This document shows positions 33,854 through 42,943 of a stretch of 64,000 bases of DNA, piece by piece. A program made the position numbers and the translations under genes. The stretch's first letter is position 1. Each line of letters begins with the position of its first letter. Below the pieces are notes generated by a model, which did no database searches, was not told the origin of the DNA, and saw only the letters and a list, made by a program, of their open reading frames with translations. Source of the stretch: Dethiobacter sp. (GTDB lineage Bacteria > Bacillota > Dethiobacteria > DTU022 > UBA8154); NCBI GenBank assembly GCA_020725665.1, contig DYEO01000009.1:1-64000 (forward strand), in the 5' to 3' direction.

Positions 33854-34538
33854 CGCTCCTACCTCTCTTCAGCGGCGAACCGAGGTAAAGGAGCAGGGAA
33901 GTCAGAATAAAACCCGCCGCAAATGTAATTCCCAGGGTTGCCAGGGGATTTATGGTTTCGGCGATGAAAAGGGTAAGAAGCCCCGTTGCCGCCAACCAGA
34001 CACCGGTGAAAAATATCTCCTTCATAAAAAACAGGTTGCTCATGGAGACGGTCAAAAGACCTAACAATACGGCCAGTGAGGGGATGATATACAGATCAAA
34101 ACCCCGATTGCCCAAAAAGATGATTACCAGGATAATTGTCGCGATATTGGGCAGCAGCAGAGCCAGGACCCGGGTTGTGTAGATTTCTTCCATTAGTTTA
34201 TACAGAGTGATATCGGCACTGATTTTGCGGGCGCCGTGCAAGAAATTGCGGGCCTTGATATAACCGATACCGGTCCAGGCTAAACCGATCAGGACGAACA
34301 GGACTGCCCTGATATTAACAGGGATCGCCGCAAAGGCCCCGTACTGCTCAAGCAGGTAATGGAAAACCGCTGAAAAAGCGGCGATCAACAAACCGCCGGC
34401 CAGCAGGATACCTCTTACCGCCCCTTCCGCATCCATAAAACTGATAATGCTGTCACTTTTACTGACGGCGTCTTTAATCAGCTTCAGGTCAGCAATGACT
34501 TCCCGCAGATCTCGCAGATCTCGCATATGTTTATCCAT
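33843..34538 (-). CDS. Hypothetical polytopic membrane protein
   Basis: A 231-residue protein with about six hydrophobic segments (near 46-66, 78-98, 125-145, 150-168, 178-195 and 200-220) after a charged N-terminal helix (MRDLRDLREVIADLKLIKDAV). I do not recognise the family with certainty. It is co-transcribed with the winged helix regulator encoded just downstream, suggesting a sensor or target of that regulator. I chose the ATG at 34538 for its GGTGGTG site. Confidence 0.7.
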   Translation of the reverse strand: MDKHMRDLRDLREVIADLKLIKDAVSKSDSIISFMDAEGAVRGILLAGGLLIAAFSAVFHYLLEQYGAFAAIPVNIRAVLFVLIGLAWTGIGYIKARNFLHGARKISADITLYKLMEEIYTTRVLALLLPNIATIILVIIFLGNRGFDLYIIPSLAVLLGLLTVSMSNLFFMKEIFFTGVWLAATGLLTLFIAETINPLATLGITFAAGFILTSLLLYLGSPLKRGRSDEQ

Positions 34539-34564
34539 TATAAACACCACCCGTTCTAATTTAA

Positions 34565-34598
34565 GTTTATATCATAAACATATTTATATTATAAATAT
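34565..34598. promoter_or_regulatory. AT-rich palindromes upstream of the membrane-protein/regulator pair
   Basis: GTTTATATCATAAAC (34565-34579) and the perfect palindrome ATATTTATATTATAAATAT (34580-34598) lie side by side 27-60 bases upstream of the start codon. They are good candidates for the operator of the regulator encoded in the same operon. Confidence 0.45.
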
Positions 34599-34764
34599 AT
34601 TTATCACAAAAAGTCAATATCCCAAGCTAAAAGGTTTACTGTTTTTTGAGCCAATGCCCGTTTTTTTAAGGAGGGAGAGGGAAAGGAGTTTGTTTTTGAA
34701 TATACCCCCATATCCTGCAAATAATAAAAGGAAGCAGATAAAGCAAATCGAGGAGATGAGGCTG

Positions 34765-37029
34765 GTGAAAAACAGGATAGTGTGGGGGTTGCTGGCAGGA
34801 ATCATCGGGGGTATTGCCGGGGCGCTGATTTTATGGGGCTCGTGGCTGCTGCCCGCTCTCGGCCTGCTGCTCACAAGGGTTGATATCGTCAACGGCGCCT
34901 CGGCCATGCTCGCTTTCGGAGCGGTGGGCGGGGTTATCTATGCGCTGGTAATGCGAGACAGGAGGTTACGCTTTGTTCATACAATCCTGGCGGGCCTTAT
35001 TTTGGGCTTTCTCTTCTGGTTCCTGGGGGTTTTAATCCTTATTCCCATGATGCTTGGTTTTCCTCCCCAGCTTGCCAACCCGCTGGACCACTGGATGCCC
35101 CTATTGGCTTTCAGCATCTACGGGCTTATTGTGGCCCTGCTGTACAGCAGATGGGCGCTGCGGCAGCCGGCGTACAGGACCTACATAGCTATTGGACTGC
35201 TCATCATTTCCGCCATCTTAACGCCGGTGATGCTGCGCGGCGCCGTCAGCACCCGGCCGCAGGACCTGGAGCTGCCCGAGGGATTTCGGGCGGAGGTGGT
35301 GGCCAAGGGGCTTACCTTCCCCACAACAATGCTTCTTGACGAGGAAGAGAATATCTATATCGCGGAGGCGGGCTTTGCTTACGGACCCAAGACAACCGTG
35401 GCCAGGGTGCTGCGGGTGAAAAAGAACGGGTCCATCGAGGAGGTGGCCCGGGATTTTGAAGGGCCGATCAACGGCCTGGCACTGCAGGAAAACAAGCTTT
35501 ATGTTTCGCACCGCGGCAAAATAACGGAGCTTGACCTGGAAAGCAAGGAGAGAAGGGACCTCGTGGAAGATTTGCCTTCCCTGGGGGATCACCACAACAA
35601 CGATCTGATCTTCGGGGCGGACGGGGCCCTTTACTTCGGGCAGGGCACGGCCACCAACACGGGCGTGGTGGGCTCGGACAATTTCATCTACGCCTGGGCC
35701 GATCGCTACCCCGATTTTCATGATCTTCCCTCCCGCAGTTTCCGCCTGACCGGGGAAAATTACGAGGCGCTGGACCTGGGCACTCCCGACCCGACGGATA
35801 CCAGGACTACCGGGGCCTTTGCACCATTCGGCCAGACGAGGGAAGAGGGAGAGCAGGTGGAAAGGACCGTCCCGGCCAGCGGGGTTATCCACCGCCTGGA
35901 CCTGGAGACCGAAAGGCTTTCCATCTATGCCGACGGCCTGCGCAACCCTTACGGCCTTGCACTGGGGCCTGACGGTACCATCTACGCCACGAACCTGGGC
36001 TACGATGACCGGGGGGAAAGGGCGGTCAAGGGTTCGCCGGACTGGATCGTTAAAATAACCAGGGGCGCATGGTACGGCTGGCCCGATTATGCCGGTGAAG
36101 TTCCCCTGAGCGATGAGCGCTTTGCCTCGGAAAGGGGGATAAACCGGAACCCCCTGATTGACATTCCCCCTGCTGTGGAGCCTCCCCTGGCGGAACTGCC
36201 GACCCATTATTCACCCATGAAGCTGGCCTGGGCGCCGGAGGGCTTTGACGTGCAGGGTTTATTTGTGGCTGTTTTTGGGGACGGCCAGCCCCTGACCGAA
36301 GACCTGGATGAGCAAGTGCCCACCGGTGTGATCATCGTGGACCCGGAAAGCGGCGAATACGAATGGTTTATCAAGAACAAGGATAAACCCCGGGCGGGAC
36401 GCTGGGGGGACGGTTTTAAAAGGGTGATCGACGTCAAGTTCGACAAGGAAGGCCAGTCCATGTATGTACTCGACTTTGGTGTCATGGAATTTACCGATTT
36501 CTCTCCCAATGCCATTCCCCGCTCCGGGGTGCTTTGGAGAATTGAACCGGCCACAGAGGAGGAGGAGAGGCCGGGAGGATTTTTACCATGGCGCAGGGAG
36601 GATCGCAGGAGAGATCCCCGGGATAAAGTAAAAGAACCGGGGGAGAAAAAGGAAGAACCGGCGCCAGGGGAACCGGGCGAACCTGGTGATCCCGAACCGG
36701 AAGAACCTGCCCCGCCGCCTGCCGAACCTGTGGAGCCCCCACCGGCCGAACCCCCGCCAGCCGAACCGGAAGAACCTGAACCGGAGGAGCCTGCTCCTCC
36801 AGTTCAACCTGTAGAACCCGAACCTGAAGAAAACGCCTTGCCTGAGGAACCGGCGCCGGAGGCGCCGGTTAATGGACAACCTGTGGTACCTGTTGATCCG
36901 GAGCCTGAACCTGAGCCTGAAGAACCTGCCGTGCCCGGGGAGCCTGCCGTGCCGGAGGAACCTGCGGAACCACAAACAGCCCGGACCGGGAACAGGAGGA
37001 AACTGCCCAGCCGGCGTGCGTTTTTATAA
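34765..37029 (+). CDS. Membrane-anchored glucose/sorbosone dehydrogenase-like beta-propeller with Pro/Glu-rich tail
   Basis: A protein of about 754 residues from the GTG at 34765 (GGAG nine bases upstream). Five N-terminal membrane helices (residues 5-165) are followed by a beta-propeller of the sugar-dehydrogenase type (LPEGFRAEVVAKGLTFPTTM, LGDHHNNDLIFGADGALYFG, YADGLRNPYGLALGPDG, GWPDYAG, PHYSP-like SPMKLAWAPEGF, DFGVMEF). The last 140 residues are a low-complexity EPEEPAPP repeat ending RRKLPSRRAFL, like a wall-spanning linker. Whether it is an enzyme or a structural propeller is open; the PQQ ligands cannot be checked here. Confidence 0.8.
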   Translation: MKNRIVWGLLAGIIGGIAGALILWGSWLLPALGLLLTRVDIVNGASAMLAFGAVGGVIYALVMRDRRLRFVHTILAGLILGFLFWFLGVLILIPMMLGFPPQLANPLDHWMPLLAFSIYGLIVALLYSRWALRQPAYRTYIAIGLLIISAILTPVMLRGAVSTRPQDLELPEGFRAEVVAKGLTFPTTMLLDEEENIYIAEAGFAYGPKTTVARVLRVKKNGSIEEVARDFEGPINGLALQENKLYVSHRGKITELDLESKERRDLVEDLPSLGDHHNNDLIFGADGALYFGQGTATNTGVVGSDNFIYAWADRYPDFHDLPSRSFRLTGENYEALDLGTPDPTDTRTTGAFAPFGQTREEGEQVERTVPASGVIHRLDLETERLSIYADGLRNPYGLALGPDGTIYATNLGYDDRGERAVKGSPDWIVKITRGAWYGWPDYAGEVPLSDERFASERGINRNPLIDIPPAVEPPLAELPTHYSPMKLAWAPEGFDVQGLFVAVFGDGQPLTEDLDEQVPTGVIIVDPESGEYEWFIKNKDKPRAGRWGDGFKRVIDVKFDKEGQSMYVLDFGVMEFTDFSPNAIPRSGVLWRIEPATEEEERPGGFLPWRREDRRRDPRDKVKEPGEKKEEPAPGEPGEPGDPEPEEPAPPPAEPVEPPPAEPPPAEPEEPEPEEPAPPVQPVEPEPEENALPEEPAPEAPVNGQPVVPVDPEPEPEPEEPAVPGEPAVPEEPAEPQTARTGNRRKLPSRRAFL

Positions 37030-37037
37030 AGGGCTGC

Positions 37038-37136
37038 GGGCGGACAAAGTCGTCCGCCCCTACGGCAACTGTATCCTTGCACTATGGTGGGTTTTGAGAT
37101 TAGTATGGCTACGGGCGGCCGTGGGCGGCCGCCCGT
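37038..37136. repeat. Dispersed GGGCGGAC repeat plus a second GC-rich hairpin
   Basis: GGGCGGAC / GTCCGCCC at 37038-37059 followed by CCTAC is the same unit as at 12611-12632. A second hairpin ACGGGCGGCC / GGCCGCCCGT lies at 37111-37136. The pair begins nine bases after the propeller-gene stop and could serve as its transcription end, although no U-run follows. Confidence 0.6.
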
Positions 37137-37183
37137 ACGGGTGCGGGGTCATGATGGTGCTTTATGCGGGCGAAGCATGTCCT

Positions 37184-37516
37184 TCACTCAACCAGCATTT
37201 CCTTATTAATGTTTTTCACTGCTGCTATTTCCTCAGCGTTTAAACAACCTATTTTTTTATAAAGCCTGGATTTGTCAATCGCCCGGATTTGATCGAGTAC
37301 AACCCAACCAACAATATCTTTTACCGCTATTTTTGTACGCGTAGGGTAACCTTCCCTGCCCCGGCTGGTTACCGGCGCAATAATGATCGTTCGCAGGTAA
37401 TTGTTCATTTCAACTGGCGAAATGACTACACAAGGCCGGTTTTTATTTATTTCAGCACCTTTGGACGGATTTAGGTCAACCCAGTATACGGAAAATTGAT
37501 CAATGCTGTGATTCAT
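37184..37516 (-). CDS. mazF: MazF/PemK-family endoribonuclease toxin
   Basis: A 110-residue toxin with the SH3-like MazF fold: VYWVDLNPSKGAEINKNRPCVVISP at the N-terminus (catalytic Arg region), IIIAPVTSRGREGYPTRTKI (Thr in the active site) and GWVVLDQIRAIDKSRL. It cuts single-stranded mRNA at short sites. The ATG at 37516 has GGAGG six bases upstream and overlaps the antitoxin gene by 17 bases. Confidence 0.93.
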   Translation of the reverse strand: MNHSIDQFSVYWVDLNPSKGAEINKNRPCVVISPVEMNNYLRTIIIAPVTSRGREGYPTRTKIAVKDIVGWVVLDQIRAIDKSRLYKKIGCLNAEEIAAVKNINKEMLVE

Positions 37517-37760
37517 CCCAATCCTCCAATGTTTCATTGTCTAGTTCTTCCGGTATCAACAAAGAGTCGTCCCCATTTTTATGCATTTTCTCAAATGCTT
37601 CAGCCCAACCCTGGCGAGGCGCCCTTACCGGTTTTATAACGATGCAGTTATCCTTAATCTCAAGTTCAACTTTGGAATCAATGCCACACTGTTTTAAAAC
37701 AGCAAGGGGAAAACGTATACCTTTGGAATTACCGATCTTAATGATGTCTATTTCCATCAT
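37500..37760 (-). CDS. mazE: MazE-type AbrB-fold antitoxin
   Basis: An 86-residue antitoxin: IDIIKIGNSKGIRFPLAVLKQCGID (AbrB swapped-hairpin DNA-binding domain with the GNSKGIRFP loop), KVELEIKDNCIVIKPVR, then an acidic tail (EELDNETLEDWDES) that should wrap around MazF. First gene of the pair; AAGGAG lies five and eight bases before two adjacent ATG codons, so the start is ambiguous by one codon. Confidence 0.92.
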   Translation of the reverse strand: MMEIDIIKIGNSKGIRFPLAVLKQCGIDSKVELEIKDNCIVIKPVRAPRQGWAEAFEKMHKNGDDSLLIPEELDNETLEDWDESQH

Positions 37761-38081
37761 TTTTTCTCCTTTGTGATTACTTTGTAATTACATTATACCC
37801 CCATTAAAGGAATTATACAATAATCTTAATCAAGGCTGCGTTTAATAAAGGCACATATCTCTGCCATTGCCTGCGTTGCTTCCGGAGAGAGGGGTGCGCA
37901 GACAGGATAACAATGAAACAACTCCTCTCCATTTCCTGGCATTTGTTTTGTAAGACTCTCCTGTACATTTAAAATCGGTCACAGGGAAAAAACCGCCGCT
38001 GCTGCAGGAAGGGGTATGCCGGAAATCCATGTCGTCACCCCTTTTTACAGTTATAATAAGCCCCGGAGGCAGGCTTCTCCC
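37761..38081. other. Intergenic region without a supported gene
   Basis: About 320 bases between the mazE start and the B3/B4 gene stop. A 62-codon frame on the minus strand (37842-38030) has no ribosome site, no recognisable motif and unusual composition, so I leave it out. The mazEF promoter must lie at the left side of this stretch. Confidence 0.4.
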
Positions 38082-38786
38082 TTAATCCAAGGACATGGAT
38101 TGATTGTGCCTGTCCACAAACCCGACTTTAACATCACAGTTGAATAAATCCCGCAATGCCTCTGCCAGTTCATCACGGGCCAGTATTACAGCATCGCAGT
38201 TCTCGCTGATAAAACCGTCTATGGGGAAAAAGATGTGGCTGCTTTTTTCTGTAATCTTGCCTTGCTCACTTTGTCTCCATATCCATCTTCTCGTTTTAAT
38301 GTCGCTGCCGCTTGCATATACCAATTCTCCAGGTTCCAGTGATTCGGCCTCTGCGGCTCCAAAAGGGATGAACGTGTCGCCGTTTACCGCAAAGCGAACT
38401 GCAATATTATCTTTTGCCAGGGCAATATCGTGTGCACCGATGGGGAGTATATATTTAATGGATATGGCATTGGCCAGATCAACAATATTATTTATGCTTG
38501 GCATTTGTCCCCCCTTGAGAATTCTGGTGATCAGCGCTTCCACGGAAGGAGCAAACTTGTTTGGATTAAAACCCAGCCTGGCAAAGGCATTGCGATAAGG
38601 AATTATTTTGGGATGCTCTTTGATTTTTTCATTTCTCATTTTTTCATTAATTTCTTTGATACTGTTTTCCAACATCTCATTAATCTTGTTTATTTTTGTT
38701 ACATTATCGATTCCCCTGGCTACAACCACACCAAAGCAAACATCCTCCAATTTGTTAAATACACTTTCTTCAACTGTAAATCGCAT
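38082..38786 (-). CDS. B3/B4 tRNA-binding domain protein
   Basis: A 234-residue stand-alone B3/B4 (PheT-like editing) domain: FGVVVARGIDN near residue 18, HPKIIPYRNAFARLGFNP at about 58, PSINNIVDLANAISIKYILPIGAHDIA, and the C-terminal DGFISENCDAVILARDELAEAL. Such free-standing domains are thought to check mischarged tRNAs or amino acids. It lies 12 bases after hflX on the same strand. Confidence 0.9.
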   Translation of the reverse strand: MRFTVEESVFNKLEDVCFGVVVARGIDNVTKINKINEMLENSIKEINEKMRNEKIKEHPKIIPYRNAFARLGFNPNKFAPSVEALITRILKGGQMPSINNIVDLANAISIKYILPIGAHDIALAKDNIAVRFAVNGDTFIPFGAAEAESLEPGELVYASGSDIKTRRWIWRQSEQGKITEKSSHIFFPIDGFISENCDAVILARDELAEALRDLFNCDVKVGFVDRHNQSMSLD

Positions 38787-38798
38787 AAATATACCCTC

Positions 38799-40067
38799 CT
38801 AAACCGGATCTGACTCCGATTGCGGTATTTTCGTAAAAGAGTGCAGCCTGGCTGCCGTAGCCCGGTCCACCCGGGCCACTACGGTCTGGTAGGCGGAGTG
38901 GTAATCCACCGCCAGCACGTTGCCGCAGCGCTGTATCTGCTGGTAGAGGGCGCTTTCGCGATAGGGCAGGTATACCTTTATTTCTTGGAACCCCTCTTCC
39001 AGGAGAGCGGCAGCTGCTTGTTTCATCGACTCCAAACCCAGGCCGGTCCGGGCAGAGATAAAGCAGGACCGGGGAAATTCCCGCTCCAGGTAGCCGAAAC
39101 CCCTGAGATCATGGCAAAGATCAATTTTATTGAAGACAAGCAGCTCCCGCAGGTGGTAATCGGGAACGATACGCTTTAAATGTTCCCGGACCACGGCCAC
39201 CTGGTTTAAAAAATCGGCGTGGTTCAAATCAACCACGTGCAGCAGCAGGTCGGCGGCTGAAATCTCCTCCAGGGTGGCGCGAAAGGCCGTTTCCAGGGTT
39301 TTTGGCAGGTGGTGAATGAAACCCACCGTATCGGCAAAGAGCACCCTGCGGCCTGCGGAGATGGTTCCGCGGCGTACGGATGGGTCCAGCGTGGCAAACA
39401 GTTTATCCTCGGTATAAAGGTCGGACCCTGTTAGTGTATTGAGCAGCGTGGACTTGCCCGCGTTGGTATAGCCGACGAGGCTGATCAGGGGAATGCCGCT
39501 CTTGTGACGGCGTTGCCTGTGCAGGGAGCGATGACGCCTGAGGGAAGCGATTTCCCTTTTTAGTTCGCCGATGCGGCGGCGAATGACCCGACGATCGGAT
39601 TCAAGCTTTGTTTCCCCGGGACCGCGGGTGCCGATACCGCCGCCCAGGCGGGAAAGCTGGTTTCTCAGGCCGGTTAAGCGGGGCAGCATGTATTGCAGCT
39701 GCGCCAGTTCCACCTGCAGTTTCCCGTCACGGGAGTGGGCCCGTTGGGCGAAGATATCAAGAATTAAAGTGGTCCGGTCGGTTATTTTTAAACCGATCAG
39801 CCTGTCCAGATTGCGTACCTGGGTAGGGGAAAGTTCATCATTAAATATTACCATGTCCGCTTCGTGTTTGCTCGCTTCATCGGCCAGTTCTCCTGCTTTG
39901 CCCTCCCCGATATAAAAGGCCGCGTCCGGTGCTGCTCTTTTTTGGGTCAGCACAGCAGCCACCTGCGCGCCCGCTGTTTGGGCCAACAGGGCCAGCTCTG
40001 CCATGGCAGTTTCATAAAGTTCCCGGCAGCCGGGGTGCTCCAGGCCTACAAGGATAGCTCTTTCCAT
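38799..40067 (-). CDS. hflX: Ribosome-associated GTPase HflX
   Basis: A 422-residue GTPase that splits stalled or hibernating 70S ribosomes. N-terminal HflX domain (AAPDAAFYIGEGKAGELA, FNDELSPTQVRNLD, DRTTLILDIFAQRAHSRDGKLQVELAQL, then GGGIGTRGPGETKLE) and the G domain: G1 GYTNAGKST, G3 DTVGFIHHLP, G4 FNKIDLC, G5 SARTG. The start is uncertain: ATG at 40067 gives the family-like MERAILVG, but AAGGAG lies 18 bases away; a TTG at 40106 is the alternative. Confidence 0.93.
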   Translation of the reverse strand: MERAILVGLEHPGCRELYETAMAELALLAQTAGAQVAAVLTQKRAAPDAAFYIGEGKAGELADEASKHEADMVIFNDELSPTQVRNLDRLIGLKITDRTTLILDIFAQRAHSRDGKLQVELAQLQYMLPRLTGLRNQLSRLGGGIGTRGPGETKLESDRRVIRRRIGELKREIASLRRHRSLHRQRRHKSGIPLISLVGYTNAGKSTLLNTLTGSDLYTEDKLFATLDPSVRRGTISAGRRVLFADTVGFIHHLPKTLETAFRATLEEISAADLLLHVVDLNHADFLNQVAVVREHLKRIVPDYHLRELLVFNKIDLCHDLRGFGYLEREFPRSCFISARTGLGLESMKQAAAALLEEGFQEIKVYLPYRESALYQQIQRCGNVLAVDYHSAYQTVVARVDRATAARLHSFTKIPQSESDPV

Positions 40068-40224
40068 CTGGACTACCGTAAACAACTCCTTTTGCCCCAG
40101 AAGCAATGGGCTTTTTATGCATTATACAACAACAAAAGTTAAACTTCAAAGAACACGGCCGTTAAGATATAATAATAAATACTGCGGCAAAACGACACTG
40201 CCGCCGCTGCAAAGGGAGTAAAAA

Positions 40225-41133
40225 ATGAAGTATAACAAAGCAACCGCTGTTCTGGCCTTACTATCCACCACTATTTTTTGGGGCCTCAGTTTCAGCAGCA
40301 CCAAGGTGCTTCTCGATTCCCTGCTTCCCGGGCAGGTTGCTTTTTTTAGACTGATCCTGGCCGTTCCGGCGCTGGGCCTGGTGTTTTGGGCTTCCGGTCA
40401 GAAAACGGTACGGGGCCGTGACTTACTGCGCATGGCTGCCGGTGGTGCGACCGGGGTGTTTCTTTATTTTATCTTTGAGAACAACGGCCTGCGCTTCACC
40501 ACCGCCGCTACGGCTTCATTGGTCGTCTCCATAACACCGGCGCTCAATGCCGTCGCCGGAACAATTTTTTATAAAGAGCGTCATCCCCTGATGCGCTGGT
40601 GCGGGGTTCTGCTCTCCATAGCAGGGGTATACTTAATCATAACCGGTGGTGCTGCCGCCCTCCCGGCCCTGGTAAACCTGCGCGGCAACCTGCTCATCTT
40701 CCTCGGTGCCTGTACCTGGGTTGTCTACACACGGATCAATGTACCGCTGCTGCTGAAGTACAACAGCCTTACCGTGACCTTCTTCCAATCGCTGACGGGT
40801 ATGTTCCTGATGGGAATACTGGTGATGCCGGGCAGCTTGGATTTGAAAGTATTCACGCCGGCAGTGATCCTGAACCTGGCCTACCTGGGCCTGTTTTGCT
40901 CCGCGGCGGCCTACTTTCTTTACCTCTATGGCCTGAAAATCCTCGGTTCCACTACCGCTACCACTTTTATCAACCTGATCCCCGTTTTCGGCGTCCTTGG
41001 AGGCGCCGTCCTGCTGCAGGAAGTTCTCAGCGGCGGGCAGTTGCTGGGAGCTGGCATCGTGATCCTGGGCATATCGCTGGTCACTGCCGCAGGTCACAGC
41101 AAAAAAAGCTCTGCTGCAACCTTGCAGGGTTAA
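40225..41133 (+). CDS. EamA-family drug/metabolite transporter
   Basis: A 302-residue protein with ten predicted membrane helices in two EamA repeats (about 12-140 and 155-295). Repeat markers: FWGLSFSSTKVLLDSLLPGQVAFFRLILA, ALNAVAGTIFYKERHPLMRW at the end of the first half, and TFINLIPVFGVLGGAVLLQEVL in the second. Substrate unknown; the family exports amino acids, nucleosides and similar metabolites. ATG behind AAAGGGAG. Confidence 0.92.
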   Translation: MKYNKATAVLALLSTTIFWGLSFSSTKVLLDSLLPGQVAFFRLILAVPALGLVFWASGQKTVRGRDLLRMAAGGATGVFLYFIFENNGLRFTTAATASLVVSITPALNAVAGTIFYKERHPLMRWCGVLLSIAGVYLIITGGAAALPALVNLRGNLLIFLGACTWVVYTRINVPLLLKYNSLTVTFFQSLTGMFLMGILVMPGSLDLKVFTPAVILNLAYLGLFCSAAAYFLYLYGLKILGSTTATTFINLIPVFGVLGGAVLLQEVLSGGQLLGAGIVILGISLVTAAGHSKKSSAATLQG

Positions 41134-41301
41134 CAGAATGCCGCCCATCCCTCATGTGGATTTGACACTGGAAATTTTCCGCCTTAAAACATTGATAAAA
41201 CGCAAACACCCGTAGGCAACCAGCAGCAAACCTCTTTGCTGATTGTTGGTCAAACTAAAAACATTTATATGCTTAATTTGTTCTGCATCAATAGTAAACT
41301 A

Positions 41302-42096
41302 TTACTTCCGCAATAAATTATAAATGCGCTCGGCCACCACGGCCAACTGGGCACGGGTCACAGGTTCATCGGGCTTAAAGGCGCCGTCGCTGAACCCGCT
41401 CATAATTGCTCTCTCCCCATCACTGACAAAGCGAATAGCCCCTGCAGCCCAATGGTTTTGCGGAACATCCGTAAAAGTGCCCTGCAGTTTCTCTGCGTCT
41501 TCTTTAATGCCATAGTATTTCTTTACACCCGAGGCGATAGCTTCCGCCGCTTTTTGTCGGAAACTATCCGTTTTGAGCAACGCTTCTTCCCGGGGGTTAC
41601 TGTGAAAACCCACTTCAGTAATAATGGCCGGACACTTTGTTCTTCTGATAACTGCATAAAAGTCCATTCCCTGGATAGGTGAGCCGCCGGTGGTCACCAG
41701 CCTGGTTTTAATGCCGCGGTCGCTCAAGCCTGTTGCTTTGACCAACTCCTGCTGGACCAGCCCTGCCAGGCGCCTGGCATCACTTGAAGATTTAGAACCC
41801 CATTCCCCCTGCAGGCTGTGGAACGTCTCGATACCATGCGCCGCAGGAGGCCCGGCGTTGGTGTGGATGCTGATAAATATATCCGCCCCCCATGCATTAG
41901 CCATTTTTGGCCTGTCGTAAAGGGCAACCGTTTCATCAGCTTCGCGGCTCATTTTAACATTCATTCCGGGTACCGTTTCCAGGATGAGTCGCAGCCGTTT
42001 TGCCATATCCAGCACCCCATCAGCTTCCACATAACCGGCAGGTCCCCTGTTTGCCCGATCCTTTCCCCCGTGGCCGGGATCTATAAATACTTTCAC
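41302..42096 (-). CDS. N-acetylmuramoyl-L-alanine amidase with an SLH repeat
   Basis: A 264-residue protein. Amidase_3 domain at 1-195 with the zinc ligands in FIDPGHGG (His), GVLDMAKRL region (Glu in VEADG), FISIHTNAGP (His) and catalytic Glu in IITEVGFHSNP. A C-terminal SLH module at about 210-262 (FTDVPQNHWAAGAIRFV, PDEPVTRAQLAVVAERI) would hold it to the cell wall. No signal peptide can be seen, so either it is released by lysis, as at sporulation, or the real start is elsewhere. Confidence 0.9.
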   Translation of the reverse strand: MKVFIDPGHGGKDRANRGPAGYVEADGVLDMAKRLRLILETVPGMNVKMSREADETVALYDRPKMANAWGADIFISIHTNAGPPAAHGIETFHSLQGEWGSKSSSDARRLAGLVQQELVKATGLSDRGIKTRLVTTGGSPIQGMDFYAVIRRTKCPAIITEVGFHSNPREEALLKTDSFRQKAAEAIASGVKKYYGIKEDAEKLQGTFTDVPQNHWAAGAIRFVSDGERAIMSGFSDGAFKPDEPVTRAQLAVVAERIYNLLRK

Positions 42097-42163
42097 ACTA
42101 TTCCCACCTTTATATCAGGTTTGTAACTATATAAAGTATGCTATGCGGTAAATATTTGTTCTT

Positions 42164-42943
42164 TTAAATTTCTAACTGGCTCCACTGGTTGAAAAAGCTT
42201 TTATAGCCAAACTGCATGAGGATATAAACGGTTAAGGAAATGCTGCCCAGAATTCCCAGCATGATGGCAATCTGATATTCAATGGCGACCAGCGGGGAAA
42301 CCCCGGAAAGAATTTGTCCGACCATCATACCCGGCAAAAACACGATCCCCATCCCCACCATAGAGTTGATGGTGGGCAGGATAGCCGCGTTGAACGCATC
42401 ATTCACCACCGCCTTTGCAGCGTGGAAGGGAGTGGCGCCCAGCATCAATGCCCCTTCCACCCATTCCCTTTTGGCCTTCATGCCGTTAATCAACCTTTCT
42501 GCGCCAAGGGCAATCCCCGTCATGGAGTTCCCGATCACCATGCCGGCAATTGGAATAAAATAACGGGCTTCGTACCAGGGATTTACATTGATTACCAAGA
42601 CTAAAAAGAAAAACACAGGAATCCCTGTTCCCAGCAGCATGGAAAAAACAATAACGCGGCGCAGTTTAACATTGATCTTTACCTTAATACTGGAGTAAAC
42701 ATTGCGTATGGCAAATACCTCCATCAAGGCAAAAATCCCCAGGGAAATGAACATGTGGTTTACTTGAAAAACAGACACAAGCACATATCCCATAACGATC
42801 AACTGTACAGTCATTCTGAAGGCGGATATGACTATTTCTTTCTCCCGCCCTACTCCCAGTCGCCATGTTATAACCAACAATAATACCAAAAAAATATAGG
42901 CCGCCAGCAGGCGCCATAATTCAATCTCGACAATACTATCCAT
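42164..42943 (-). CDS. FetB-like ABC-type permease (UPF0014)
   Basis: A 259-residue membrane protein of the YbbM/FetB family with seven hydrophobic segments. Family markers: VISAFRMTVQLIVMGYVLVSVF (about 40-60), GMVIGNSMTGIALGAERL (about 136) and NDAFNAAILPTINSMVGMGIVFLPGMMVGQIL (split across 190-220). FetAB exports iron in E. coli; here the metal is an inference. The ATG at 42943 (GGAGGTC site) overlaps the end of the ATPase gene by eight bases. Confidence 0.88.
   Translation of the reverse strand: MDSIVEIELWRLLAAYIFLVLLLVITWRLGVGREKEIVISAFRMTVQLIVMGYVLVSVFQVNHMFISLGIFALMEVFAIRNVYSSIKVKINVKLRRVIVFSMLLGTGIPVFFFLVLVINVNPWYEARYFIPIAGMVIGNSMTGIALGAERLINGMKAKREWVEGALMLGATPFHAAKAVVNDAFNAAILPTINSMVGMGIVFLPGMMVGQILSGVSPLVAIEYQIAIMLGILGSISLTVYILMQFGYKSFFNQWSQLEI

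Noticed and set aside
34447..34764. The upstream extension of the propeller frame by 106 codons
   Set aside because: It overlaps the divergent membrane-protein gene, has no ribosome site and reads as low-complexity basic sequence; GTG 34765 has a proper site.
35218..36207. A 329-codon minus-strand frame opposite the propeller gene
   Set aside because: Shadow frame in GC-rich coding DNA; no start site.
37842..38030. 62-codon minus-strand frame
   Set aside because: No ribosome site, no motif, no neighbour with which it would be coupled.
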